Source: Leptodactylus fallax (taxonomy: Eukaryota; Chordata; Amphibia; Anura; Leptodactylidae). Taken from it: a stretch of 64,000 nucleotides of DNA. Below the pieces are notes generated by a model. The model did not search any database. It was not told the origin of the DNA and worked only from the letters and a program-made list of their open reading frames with translations. This document shows positions 45,640-57,387 of the stretch, in pieces. Each line of letters starts with the position of its first letter. Position 1 is the stretch's first letter. The translations under genes and the position numbers were made by a program. The stretch is taken from assembly GCA_947044405.1 (NCBI GenBank), contig CAMRHE010000021.1, forward strand, positions 9,904,501 through 9,968,500, read 5' to 3'.

Positions 45640-46146
45640 GTGCTGGTAGTGGGAAATTCAATTATTAGGGGAACCGACAGGGCAATCTGTCACAAAGTCC
45701 TGGATCATCGAACGGTGTGTTGCCTTCCCAGCGCTTGAGTTCGACCCATCGTGGATCGGGTTGATAGATTACTGGGTGTGGCTGTTGTGGATCCAGTGGT
45801 CATGGTGCACGTTGGTAGAAATGACAAAGCTAGTGGTAGGTGAAAGGTCCTTAAAAATGATTTCAGGGATCTAGGGAGCAAGCTGAAGGCAAGGACTGCC
45901 AAGGTAGTATTTTCAGAAATACTACCTGTACCGCGAGCCACACAGGAAAGGCAGCAGAAGATTAGGGAGGTGAACAAGTGGCTCAAGAGCTGGTGTAGGA
46001 AGGAGAGGTTTTGGTTCTTAGAAAACTGGGCCGACTTTGCTGTGAGCTATAGGTTCTATGGTAGAGATGGGCTGCATCTCAATGGGGAGGGTGCAGCTGT
46101 GCTGGGGGAGAAGATGGCTAGACGGTTGGAGAAGTGTGTAAACTAG
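45640..46146 (+). pseudogene. LINE ORF1 with SGNH-type esterase domain
   Basis: Reading through one early stop (after 'HRTVCCLPSA') gives the blocks of an SGNH hydrolase. They are 'VVGNSIIRG' with the nucleophile Ser, 'VMVHVGRNDKASG' in place of the usual GTND, and 'DGLHLNGEGAAVLG' with the Asp and His. ORF1 esterases are known in CR1 and some related LINEs, where they are thought to help RNA handling or membrane contact. All catalytic residues are still readable. Two or three stops and the G-to-R change in the GxND block indicate decay. The upstream Cys-rich part (from 45505) is a partial frame with no motif that I can name. Confidence 0.75.
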
Positions 46147-46291
46147 GGACTGGGGGGAGGGTAACAGATGTAGATGGAAAGATAGTGTAGAAAGAGAAAG
46201 AGGGCTAAGTAATTTAACTGAGGGTGGAGCGGGGTGAGGGGTTAGAACAGTCAGTAGACAGTGGAAGAGTAGGGATAAAGATAAATCCATG

Positions 46292-47453
46292 AAATGTATG
46301 TATACTAACGCCAGAAGTCTCACAAACCAGATGGAGGAACTAGAAGTGATAATGTTGGAAGGAAAATATGACATAGTGGGGATAAGTGAGACATGACTGG
46401 ACTCTAGCTATGACTGGGCTGTAAATATACAGGGGTACAGTATGTTTAGAAAAGAGCATACCAATAGGAAATGGCCTCAAAGCATAATAAAGTCATTATT
46501 ATGGGGGATTTCAACTACCCAGATATCAACTGGGAAGCAGAAACCTGCAGGTCAAACAAAAGGAACCGTTTTTTTGTCAGTAGTAAAAAACAATTACCTA
46601 TCACAACTAGTGCAGGACCCAACAAAAGGCGAGGGTTTTCTAAGAGATGCTATCCTGGAGTATCTCAATGTAAATAATCTTATAACACCCAATCAGCATG
46701 GGTTTATGAGGAATTGGTCCTGTCAGACTAATCTGATCAGCTTCTATGAAGAGGTCATTTCTAGACTAGACATGGGTAATGCGGTAGATGTGGTACTGTA
46801 TATCTTGACTTTTTAAAGGCTTTTGATACTGTACCATATAACAGATTAGTATGAAAAATGAGAATGTTGGGACTGGGGGAAAACCTATATATTTGGGTTT
46901 GCAACTGGCTCATTGATAGGAAACAGAGGGATACTTGTTAATGGTAAAAAACACAGACTGGGTCAAAGTCACCAGTGGGGTGCCACAGGGGTCAGTATTG
47001 GGTCCTCTTCTGTTTAATATCTTTATTAATGACCTGGTAGAGGGTTTACAGAGCAGGGTGTCCATATTTGCAGATGATACTAAACTCTGTAATCAAAAAT
47101 GAGAAGGATAGTAGAATATTACAGGGGGATCTTTGTAATATGGAAGCATGGGCAGAGACTTGGCAAATGAAATTTAATGTGGACAAATGTAAGGTTATGC
47201 ATTTTGGTAGACAAAATAAAATATATGAATATGTACTTAAAAAAATTATTGGGTAAGACTGCCAATGAAAAAGACTTGGGGATTTTAGTGGACAGTAAGT
47301 GTACCTTTAGTGACCAGTGCTGCCAAGGCAAATAAAATTATGGGATGCATCAAAAGAGGTATAAAATCTCATGACAAGAACATAGTTATGCTTCTATACA
47401 AATCACTGGTACGGCCATACTTAGACTATTGTGTGCAATTTTGGGCCCCAGTA
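46292..47453 (+). pseudogene. LINE ORF2 part 1: endonuclease and reverse transcriptase
   Basis: The APE-type endonuclease begins 'YTNARSLTNQMEELEVI' and continues 'YDIVGISET'. It then jumps by deletion to 'VIIMGDFNYPDINWE'. RT follows with 'NQHGFMRNWSCQTNLISFYE', a broken 'KAFDTVPYNRLV', '[12 protein letters not shown]'-like text in another frame, and 'FADDTKLCN', the catalytic box. The stretch ends with 'KIMGCIKRGIKSHDK' and 'LYKSLVRPYLDYCVQFWAP', where element C interrupts it. Frames change repeatedly. The product would have nicked DNA and primed reverse transcription from the nick; this copy cannot. Confidence 0.82.
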
Positions 47454-48369
47454 CAGTGGTGAACCTAGCCTCTTTGCTGCCTGAGGCAGACTATAGAAAG
47501 ACGCCCCCCCCCCAAAAAAAAAATAAAATTGAGTTTCCATGCTACTAGCATCACACGCTGTTTTCGTCGCACAATATACACAATACACAAAATTATAAAA
47601 CAGTCTTTAAGAATTCTTCTTACTGCATTACTTCAGTATCAGATCAACAACACGGTATTAACAATGACAATAACTTCACACATCTTCTACTTGGTGCATG
47701 GAAGAGCCCACGTGGCCCCCATTCTCTATAATAGGAGCGCTGCAGATAGGTGAGTACTGTGCTTCGGCTATCAATGGCACTCCCATTGAAGTGAATGAGA
47801 GCCACGTGGGTTCGTCCATCCACCAAGTGACACACTTATATTCAGCCTGGCTGCGGTCAGGCTGAATTCCCACCCAGTGGAGGGAAAAAAACCCAATTCT
47901 CAGGCTCAGTGGGGGTCTCAGCAGACAGACCGCCATCAATCAGGTATTTATCCTCTATCATTTAGGTGTATACAGTGCAGTAACATTTTGTGACTTACAG
48001 GTGACGTTTCTGACTAATCGTTCACATTTCCCTTCTCTTCCCTTTGGACTGCCATGACCACTTCTTCCAGCTGTGACTTGTCTCTGTAAAGTTTGCAACA
48101 CAAAACATCTTTGGCTCCTCACTTTTTCCAGGCATCTGACCCACATTGTCCTCACCTGCACACCCATCCTGCTGCTACCCCAATTATAAAATATAAATAA
48201 TTATATATAATATAATGAATAATACCCCCCAAGTGCATCTTTATATTAATAATATCCGTGTGTACCCTGTATAAATAGTGCCCCTTATTAATAATGCCCC
48301 ATGTGTTAACTAATTAAAAGGTTTTCCAGGTCATTAATAAACTAATCAGTGGGGCTCAGAAACCCAGGT

Positions 48370-49055
48370 CCCTGCATACTTTATTATGCCTCGCAGCGGC
48401 CCCTGCACACGGTATTATGCTCCATAGTGGCCCCTGCACACTGTATTATGCCTCGCAGCGGCCCCTGCACACGGTATTATGCTCCATAGTGGTCCCTGCA
48501 CACTTTATTATGCCTCGCAGCGGCCCCTGCACACGGTATTATGCTCCATAGTGGCCCCTGCACACTGTATTATGCCTTGCAGCGGCCCCTGCACACGGTA
48601 TTATGCTCCATAGTGGCCCCTGCACACAGTATTATGCTCTATAGTGGCCCCTGCACACTGTATTATGCTTTGCAGCGGCCCCTGCACACTGTATTATGCC
48701 TTGCAGCGGCCCCTGCACACGGTATTATGCTCCATAGTGGCCCCTGCACACTGTATTATGCCTCGCAGCGGCCCCTGCACACGGTATTATGCTCCATAGT
48801 GGTCCCTGCACACTTTATTATGCCTCGCAGCGGCCCCTGCACACGGTATTATGCTCCATAGTGGCCCCTGCACACTGTATTATGCCTTGCAGCGGCCCCT
48901 GCACACGGTATTATGCTCCATAGTGGCCCCTGCACATGGTATTAAGCTCCATAGTGGCCTCTGCACATGGTATTATGCTCCACAGTGGCCCCTGCACTCA
49001 GTATTATGCTGCACAGTGGCACCTGCACATGGTATTATGCCCCATAGTGGCCCAC
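48370..49055. repeat. 31 bp minisatellite with 62 bp dimer periodicity
   Basis: Two monomer types alternate, 'CTCCATAGTGGCCCCTGCAC' and 'CTCGCAGCGGCCCCTGCAC', each with a GTATTATG tail. Most of the array is a dimer repeat of 62 bp, about ten times. Its frames in all three registers are repeat artefacts. Confidence 0.9.
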
Positions 49056-49068
49056 CCATGAACTATTA

Positions 49069-49400
49069 TTATACTCTGAGGTCTTTTCAGACCCCAGAGT
49101 ATAATGATCGGAGACCCAGGGGAGGTGGCAAACATAAAAACCAGTGTTACTGGTTTTTATACCAGTAAAACCAGTATTGCTTACCTATCCTGGACACCGA
49201 TGCACTCCCTGCAGCTTTCGGCCCTGTTTAATTGCACACACACGTCACATGATCAGGCCGGCGACGAGACCTGATGACTTCAACAGAGGGCCCAAGCCTG
49301 CTCGGAGTAACATCGGATCGCAGGAGAGGTAAGGCATTGGTTTTTATGTTCCCTCACATCCCCTGGGTCTCCGATTATTATACTCTTGGGTCTGAAAAGT
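49069..49400. repeat. Hairpin followed by an imperfect palindrome, element C
   Basis: ATACTCTGAGGTCT faces AGACCCCAGAGTAT at 49069-49107. Then 'CGGAGACCCAGGGGAGG' faces 'CCCCTGGGTCTCCG' near 49365, with the inner arms 'ACATAAAAACCA' and 'GGTTTTTATGT'. It is the same layout as 8593-8850. Confidence 0.78.
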
Positions 49401-49816
49401 AGTATTTGAGGCCCGTGGCTGCTCACAGCGGCATCCACTTCCCCTTCTGCGTCCCATAGCAGAAGCGAGCAGACGGGGGGTAGGTAAATAAATAGGCCGT
49501 TATCTGCTGGGGATAGTTATCCGCACCTACCTGCGATCCCTTGATGGAGCCGCCTCCTCCTTTTCTTGTCCGCAACGTCTGTGTCTCAGTGTAGGAGGCG
49601 CAATGACTTCATTGTATTGCCGCCTACTCTGACATGCAGAGGTCTCGTAAACCAGCCCAGGACAGGTCCCGCTCAGCTTTGTTTTTTTTAAAGCAGCCTG
49701 TCCTGGGCTGGTTTACATTAAATAAATAGTAAAAATGCCACCACCCAGTGACGGATAGTGCCGCCTGAGGTGGCCGCCTCACTTCTCCTCATTAGCGGTG
49801 CGCTCCTGCCCCAGTA

Positions 49817-50232
49817 TACAAGAAAGACATAATTGAACTAGACAGTGCAGAGAAGGGCAACCAAAATTATTAGGGGATATGGGTGGATTGGAGTACAGCG
49901 ATAGATTAACAAATTTGGGATTATTCAGTTTAGAAAAAGAGGCGTCTACGGGGAGATCTAATAACAATATACAAATACATGAAGGGACAGCACAAAGAAC
50001 TTTCTAATGATCTTTAACTACTAGGCCAGTGACAGTGACAAGGGGACATCCTCTACGACTGGAGGAGAGAAAGTTTCACCAGCAACATAGAAGAGGATTC
50101 TTTACAGTAAGAACAGCGAGACTATGGAACTCTTTGCCTCAGGAAGTGGTGATGGTGAAATCATCGAATAAGTTCAAAGAGGGCCTGGATGTCTTTCTAG
50201 AAGTGAACAATATTACGGGTTATGGGTTCTAG
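49817..50232 (+). pseudogene. LINE ORF2 part 2: C-terminal region
   Basis: Directly after the second octamer the LINE text resumes with a 'KKDIIELDSAEKGNQ'-like segment, then 'GLFSLEKEAS', then 'TRGHPLRLEERKFHQQHRR', 'FFTVRTARLWNSLPQEVV' and a final 'FKEGLDVFLE'. This is the usual C terminus of CR1/L2 ORF2. One run of 67 codons is open. The rest is shifted. About 200 bases of 3' untranslated sequence follow to 50440. Confidence 0.82.
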
Positions 50233-50440
50233 ATTTTAGGACAAGTTGACCCAGGGTTTTATACTGATTGCCAGATTGTAGTCGGGAAGGAATTTTTTTC
50301 CCCTGAAATTGGGCAATTGGCATAAGCCTCATGGTTTTTTCTTCCTTTTGCTCTGGATCCACACTGTAGGGTTATAGGTTGGACTTGATGGACTGATATC
50401 TTCATCCAACCTCATCTACTATCTAACTATGTAACTATCC

Positions 50441-51554
50441 CCTTTTTGGGCACCATCTTTAAAGTGCAGCACCGCAATAGTACAGCAGATGTTGACAAGG
50501 GGTTAATCCTTTGGGAGACAAATTACTACATATTTATGATGGAGGAAAAAATTAATTTGAGTGATTCCACAAGTTGCAACCTTTTTTTATGTGGTTAGAA
50601 ATGAATTCTTAAAGTCATAATGAATTCATTCAACTAGCAATTTCAGACTAGTATCTGACATCCATTAACTTGTCCAAAAGTCTGTAATTTGGCTTACAAA
50701 ATTATAGCAAGGGAATTTTAGACTTCTATTCTTTTTTAAATACAAGAGCATGTATGAAAGGACTTGCTTTATGTCCAGTTTATGGAACATTGAAATTTGT
50801 CTTACATGCTTATAGAATATATATGTGTTCTTTGTAAAAGTACTGACATAAATAAAGGTCAACAAACACAATTTGCAGGCTTGTATGAATGAGGGCATAC
50901 TATGGAATTCAAGAATAACAGAACATTTCAGCATCTGTATGTACAATGCAGTTTTATTTCAAGCTTTGTATTCTTTTAAAGTCCCATAATCATAAGGCTG
51001 AGCAAGTCATGTTTATTCTATCCCCTCACAGCATGGCATCATTTTGCTATGTATTATTGCTCTTAGGTTGTCCAATCTATTTTGAGGGCTATAAAGAAAA
51101 ATGAAAAATCATACATTTTAGTGGATTACCATTTTTGATCTGTGATTGATCTGTGTCAGATCTATGTATCATCCCTGTGTCATATTTTTTTTTTGTGTGG
51201 TCTCAAAAAAAAGGTGCTGTCTTCTTTATTCATTTGCACCTCCTAACAATTAAATATAGCAGTAAAAAAAGTAACATTTTACAGTTCAAGTAAAGTGAAT
51301 TTCAGAAAAATGCTGTGAAAAATGCTGTATTTTTGAGCACAGCATGTTAACTTTACCTGTGGAAATGCTGCATTTTCTCCATAGATGGTGTTTCAAGGCA
51401 AAAATGAACAACACATCAGAAAAGAAATGAATAACAAAAGCATTTTGCTGCATTTTCTGCTGTGCATCTACTGCATTTTTTAAGTGTTTTTTTTAACTGC
51501 AATTTGCTACATGTGTCCTTAGCCTTAGACACATTTTTCAAACATTTGCACCAT
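50441..51554. other. AT-rich stretch, nothing recognised
   Basis: No coding frame with a recognisable product, no tandem array. Late in the stretch AAAATGC-type text begins to resemble the foldback repeat that follows. Confidence 0.45.
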
Positions 51555-52160
51555 TTTTCAGGCCGGGGCCCCACATTGCGAAAAATGCCGCAATTTTTCT
51601 GCAGTGTTTTACAGTACCTGCAAAGTGGATAGGATTCTGTCTAATCCCATCCACACATTGCAGAAAAATCTCCGCAGCAGAAATGTTGCAATTTCAAAAA
51701 CCATTGCATCTTTGTAAATCGCAGCATGTCAATTATACCTAAGGAAACTCTGGCATTTTCTAGATCTTTGCTTGCTTTCATTCTGCTTACTCCCAGTGGA
51801 TGAAAATCAGTCCATGGTCCTGTGAGATACGATCCATGGTCATGTGATGAACACATGTGCACAGTTCATTACAGATGACTTATTACTATGCTGTGACTAC
51901 TGTATAATGAGCTGTGCATGTGTATTTATCACATGACCATGGATCGCACAGTATATTCCATGACCATGGACTGATTTTCATCCACTGGGAGTAAGCAGAA
52001 TGAATGAAAGCATGCAAAGATCTAGAAAACTGGGACTTTCTGTCCCTATTATACCTATACAGAAAATTCCAGAATTTCCTTAGATATAATTGACAAGCTA
52101 CCACTGGAAGTAAGTAGAATAAATGACAGCAAGTAAACATCTAGAAAACCATGAGGAATC
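51555..52160. repeat. Foldback repeat with a ~285 bp near-perfect palindrome
   Basis: It starts with 'GGCCGGGGCCCCACATTGCG', like the foldbacks at 42797 and 63481. Between 51750 and 52035 'TTTTCTAGATCTTTGC', 'CATTCTGCTTACTCCCAGTG' and 'GATGAAAATCAGTCCATGG' are repeated in reverse order and complement. The loop is about 30 bases near 51871-51900. Short frames on the minus strand are artefacts. Confidence 0.85.
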
Positions 52161-52639
52161 GATACAGAAAAGTATTCTGGAAAATTGTACAACTTTTTAA
52201 TATACAAACAATAATATTGGTCTTTCAATATTGGTCTGAAAGTGGCCAACCCCTTTAAATACAGTAGAAAGTAGAAAAATGCTAGTAATAATTCCATTGA
52301 ATTACATGGGACAAAGATCATTATACCAAAATGAAATACTGCCAGGTCTTCTAGAATCAAGTCAGTTGGCATTTTGCAATTTGTCATAGAGTAGGACTAT
52401 AAACTTAAATATGCATGGCCTACTTTAGTTTATTCCTGCCACAGGGCTTTTTTTCCGTATTCCCTCAACCCTCCTTGTCTCCCTTGCTATCCTCTTCAAT
52501 TGTCTTCCAGCTTCTTCTGGTCTTTTTGGTGACCTTACGCGCTCCTAAGGAAGTCCTATGTTTTTGCCTCAGTTGTCACCTGGGGTGTGCCACCATCAAG
52601 ACTCTTTGACGTAAGAGTCTGATTAAGGACTTATTTTGC
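52161..52639. other. Unassigned stretch
   Basis: A short dispersed-repeat phrase ('CCAACCCCTTTAAATAC') and C/T-rich text near 52430-52560. No supported gene. Confidence 0.4.
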
Positions 52640-53015
52640 AAGATATTATAATTGTTTTAGAAAGATCAACACACAACAGTCTTCCACCACTAGAAATCTC
52701 ACCATGTCTTACCGATATTTATATTCAAAGCGCAGATAAAGGTGGAAGGATTGTGCTACAAAATCGGTCTGCTTATCTAGCAGAAGCAGAAAAAAATTCT
52801 CTCTGATACAGATTACTATACGGTACTTTCCACCAATCCAACTATTGAATACATGAATGAATACAAAATTCTAATTGAGGAGGCAAATACCTCAGGTATT
52901 CCAAGCAAAAGAAAAAAATAATTTCTTATAGTAAAAAATCCTAGAATTGCATTATGCTATCACCTCCCCAGAATCCTCAAAGATGTAATAAACCTTCCAG
53001 GACGTCCGATTATCT
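52640..53015 (+). pseudogene. Penelope-like element reverse transcriptase fragment
   Basis: The longest-frame view misses this because it is shifted once and stopped once. The plus strand reads 'ADKGGRIVLQNRSAYLAEAE', then after a 1-base shift 'ILSDTDYYTVLSTNPT', and after a TAA 'FLIVKNPRIALCYHLPRIL' and 'LPGRPIISG'. These are the N-terminal RT blocks of Penelope-like elements (DKGG, YY-L, FYHLPKIHK-type and GRPIVSG blocks). The YADD core and the GIY-YIG endonuclease are not found downstream. A hammerhead motif typical of such elements lies 2.4 kb further on but on the opposite strand. Confidence 0.75.
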
Positions 53016-53685
53016 CTGGCTATTTTGAAATAGGGTTTGCTCTGGATCCTACTCACCCTATGTTCACACCGTAGACCTATTCTGGTCCAAGAGAGGTATG
53101 TTGCCCTGCGTTCACACTGTAGACCTATTCCAGGTTCAAGAGAGGTATATTTATATAGTGTAGGTTCCCATCTGAATGAGATCGCCTTGTCGTGGCAGGT
53201 GGGCTTCTTACTATTTGATCAAATGTGTATAAAATTCAAAATGATAATCACAATAACCTAACAAAATTAATACATAACTTTTAATAATGAATCAGAAAGA
53301 ATTCAACCCTAAGCCAAAATGACCTGTTGGTAACACAATATTCAATAATCCAAACACGGCAGCCTGGAATGATACAAATAAATAATAATAACCAGGACTT
53401 ACCGTGATTCAGATGAAACCGACATGAACGACACAAGAATAGTGGATGGGTGAATAGGTGCTGGGGCAGGTATTTGAAAATCACAAGAGGCTGATAAGGG
53501 ACCCAAAAGCATGAAAAAAATCTCACCCTAAAACAAAGCCCTATACGTATAGCAGAGGCCTGGTATACCCTAAAAGCATGCAGCCCCGACCAGAACCTAA
53601 CCCTAATATAAAGTATCCCTATATTCACCCTAACAAATATATGAGGTGCTAGAACAACAGGTACAGTGTAAAAGTGCCACTGTTA
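53016..53685. other. Unassigned stretch between PLE fragment and Tc1 copy 3
   Basis: A short duplicated phrase ('TTCACACCGTAGACCTATTC' and 'TTCACACTGTAGACCTATTC') lies near 53068 and 53110. No gene that I can support. Confidence 0.45.
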
Positions 53686-53687
53686 TA

Positions 53688-55324
<1,637 letters not shown>

Positions 55325-55365
55325 TAAAGTATAAATACCAGAAGATACCAAACAATCCATACAAG

Positions 55366-55407
55366 TAATCCCGACATGCATGTTTCGTTAATCTCATCAG
55401 GGGATTA
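55366..55407 (-). ncRNA. Hammerhead ribozyme motif (type I, Penelope-like)
   Basis: Read on the minus strand the parts are in order. Stem I strand TAATCCC comes first, then the core CTGATGA, a very short stem II (GATTAAC), the core GAAA, the self-complementary stem III CATGCATG, the cleavage triplet GTC, and the stem I partner GGGATTA, seven perfect pairs. All invariant core bases are present. The tiny stem III and weak stem II match the dimer-acting hammerheads known in Penelope-like elements and in amphibian genomes. Confidence 0.75.
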
Positions 55408-56092
55408 AAATGATAGGAAGAATTTAAGTATACAAATATGCCATCATAAATGTGAAAAAGCAGCAGTTTGTTAATGCCAAATTATCTACACAGAAATTCA
55501 CAAAAATGGCCAAATGCACTAGAACCAAAACAGCCTATAATCATCCAGACATAATCATCAATAGTCCCAATGCAAAGAGAAGGGAAGAAATAGCACAGTT
55601 AGAACACTATAAAAAATCTCCCCCCAGGATATATGGAGTGCCAAACATACCTGTGAACATGAGGGACACTACTTACTTAAGTAGTAATTAGTGCAGGTTG
55701 AATAAACGCGGTGGACATGCGCAGTATGGAAATTCTGCGCACACGCCCTATACCAGGAGGACAGGAAGGGCTTAGTATGCGTAATATGACATTCCCCGGT
55801 CCACGCATGTGCAAAAGAAAAGTGAAAGAAAAAGCGTTAGCTGACTACAATCAAAGTAAGCCCTGCCAGCGAGTGTCTAAGGCTACATATAAGTGTGTAT
55901 ACTAATAAATGTCAACCCACCATGTGTGTTACTGATCCCCGTTTAAGTATAAGCTAAATAGCAACAAGAGGCAATATAAACACATACGAATGCAGGCACT
56001 AAATATAAAATCTGGATATATAAAAAGAGACATCATCACCAATAATATCAATCGCAACATGAACTACATTAAATAAATGATGTAAAGCAGGG
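55408..56092. other. Possible Penelope-like untranslated region
   Basis: It follows the ribozyme motif. Short phrases such as 'GACATGCGCAGTATGG' and 'CACGCATGTGCAAAAG' resemble amphibian retroelement untranslated text. No coding motif is seen, and the assignment is weak. Confidence 0.35.
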
Positions 56093-56530
56093 GTCGGCAA
56101 CCCCCGGCACGCGTGCCGAGAGTGGCACGCGTGCCGAGAGTGGCACGCGTGCCGGAGTGGCACGCGTGCCGAGAGTGGCACGCGAGGCTTATTTCCCTGG
56201 CACGGCAGCGGAGTCCTCACCCAGCAGTTTCGATCAGACCAAACACCACCGAAACGAAACTGCTATTATTATACTGTGGGGTCTCTTCACACCCCCGAGT
56301 ATAATAAGCAGAGCCCCCAGGGAGGTGATCAAACATAAAAAAACAATGTTAACTCACCTTCCCTGGATCCGCAGCCGCTGTGTGCTCTTCGGGCGCTTCT
56401 GCCTGACGTAAGAGACTGCTGACAGGGCCTCAGGGGTCACGTCCGACGTCATTAAGCATAATGACGCGACGTGACCTCTGAGACTGAATCAGCGGTCGCT
56501 GACGTCAGGGAGAACCGCCCACACAGGAAA
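56093..56530. mobile_element. hAT-type end with a tandem repeat and hairpins
   Basis: It begins CAGGGGTCGGCAACCCCCGG, the look of hAT (Charlie-like) ends. Four to five copies of an 18 bp unit GGCACGCGTGCCGAGAGT follow (about 56106-56190). From 56255 a decayed hairpin ('ATACTGTGGGGTCT' and 'CCCCCGAGTATAAT') and CpG-rich palindromic text ('CACGTCCGACGTCATTAAGC' and 'ATAATGACGCGACGTGAC') resemble 8593-8850. I do not see the right end. Confidence 0.5.
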
Positions 56531-57385
56531 AAAGTGAGTAAGGGTGCATTCACATATGTCCGGCGCAGCGATGCCAGGACGGATCTTATAGTTTTCTATG
56601 GGATCGGTTCTGGCACAAGAAGCATCAGTGCTGGCGCCGTATCTGTGCCTCAGCCGGATGGAAAAATGCTACCTGCAGCGTTTTTCCATCCGGCTTCCTT
56701 AAAATTTAATTAGCGCCGGATGCCGACAGGTGCTGCCTGAAGATGGATGCGCCAGCACCTGGCTTCTGCACAGTCTATGTACAGTAGTAAAGCCGGTAAT
56801 TGAGTGAATTGCTCAGGATTGGTTAAAGCTATAAAGAAACACTTGGATTCATTTTAAAGATGAATCCAAGTGTACTTTGTTGTCCTGCACAGCTCAAAAG
56901 AGCTGTCATCAGTAAGTGCGTCTGACACACAGCACTCCAATGTCAATGAGCCATAGGATGGTTCAAAGTGACACCAGTTCTAACACAGGAGCTGCATTCT
57001 GGACCAGCTGCAAACAGGGTGTGCCACTTTATTGATATAGAAACTGGGTGGTAACTGTATATCAATCTCGCCCTCAGTTATTCTGTCCCTAGTATTGTTC
57101 CTATCCATTCAATGTTCTTTTCAATGCTTTAGACTGCAGCTTCTTCTAGTTGCAGAGCCACCCTATTCTGGATCTCTGTAATTGGTCATTTTGATTGGTA
57201 GGATAACTGTCCAATCCAGAGATAAGAAGGGAAAACACTACTGCCTATATTTCAGAAGAGAATGATATATGTGAATAAGAACTATTTAATTTATAGTACA
57301 GCAGAGATTAATTCAAAATAAAACATATGAAAAATATGTACATACAAGATATATTATAATGGTCCATGAGTATACTGTGCTGACA
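56531..57385. other. Unassigned, with a foldback-like GC-rich part
   Basis: The part at 56535-56780 has 'GCCGGATGGAAAAATGC' facing 'GCGTTTTTCCATCCGGC', a small inverted repeat. The remainder has no signal that I recognise. Confidence 0.45.
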
Positions 57386-57387
57386 TA

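Larger units (their letters stand above)
47454..49808. mobile_element. hAT-like non-autonomous element C (2.36 kb)
   Basis: The exact octamer CCCCAGTA flanks it (47446-47453 and 49809-49816). The left end is CAGTGGTGAACCTAGCC and the right end in reverse is CAGGAGCGCACCGC, similar but imperfect. It lies inside LINE coding text that continues on the far side. The interior has a copy of the 31830-32230 segment, a 31 bp minisatellite, the CTCTGGGGTCT-type hairpin, and palindromes. No transposase is encoded. Confidence 0.85.
45505..50440 (+). mobile_element. CR1/L2-type LINE, degraded, split by element C
   Basis: An ORF1 with an esterase-like domain, then endonuclease and reverse transcriptase remnants, then a 3' end with 'AACCTCATCTACTATCTAAC' and 'TATGTAACTAT' lie in the order of a CR1/L2 LINE. 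The RT text stops at 47453 and continues at 49809/49817 after an 8 bp duplication. Parts of the endonuclease and RT N terminus are deleted. All frames carry stops. Confidence 0.85.

Noticed and set aside
48541..49168. 106- and 105-codon repeat-rich frames
   Set aside because: 31 bp minisatellite read through; all registers look alike.
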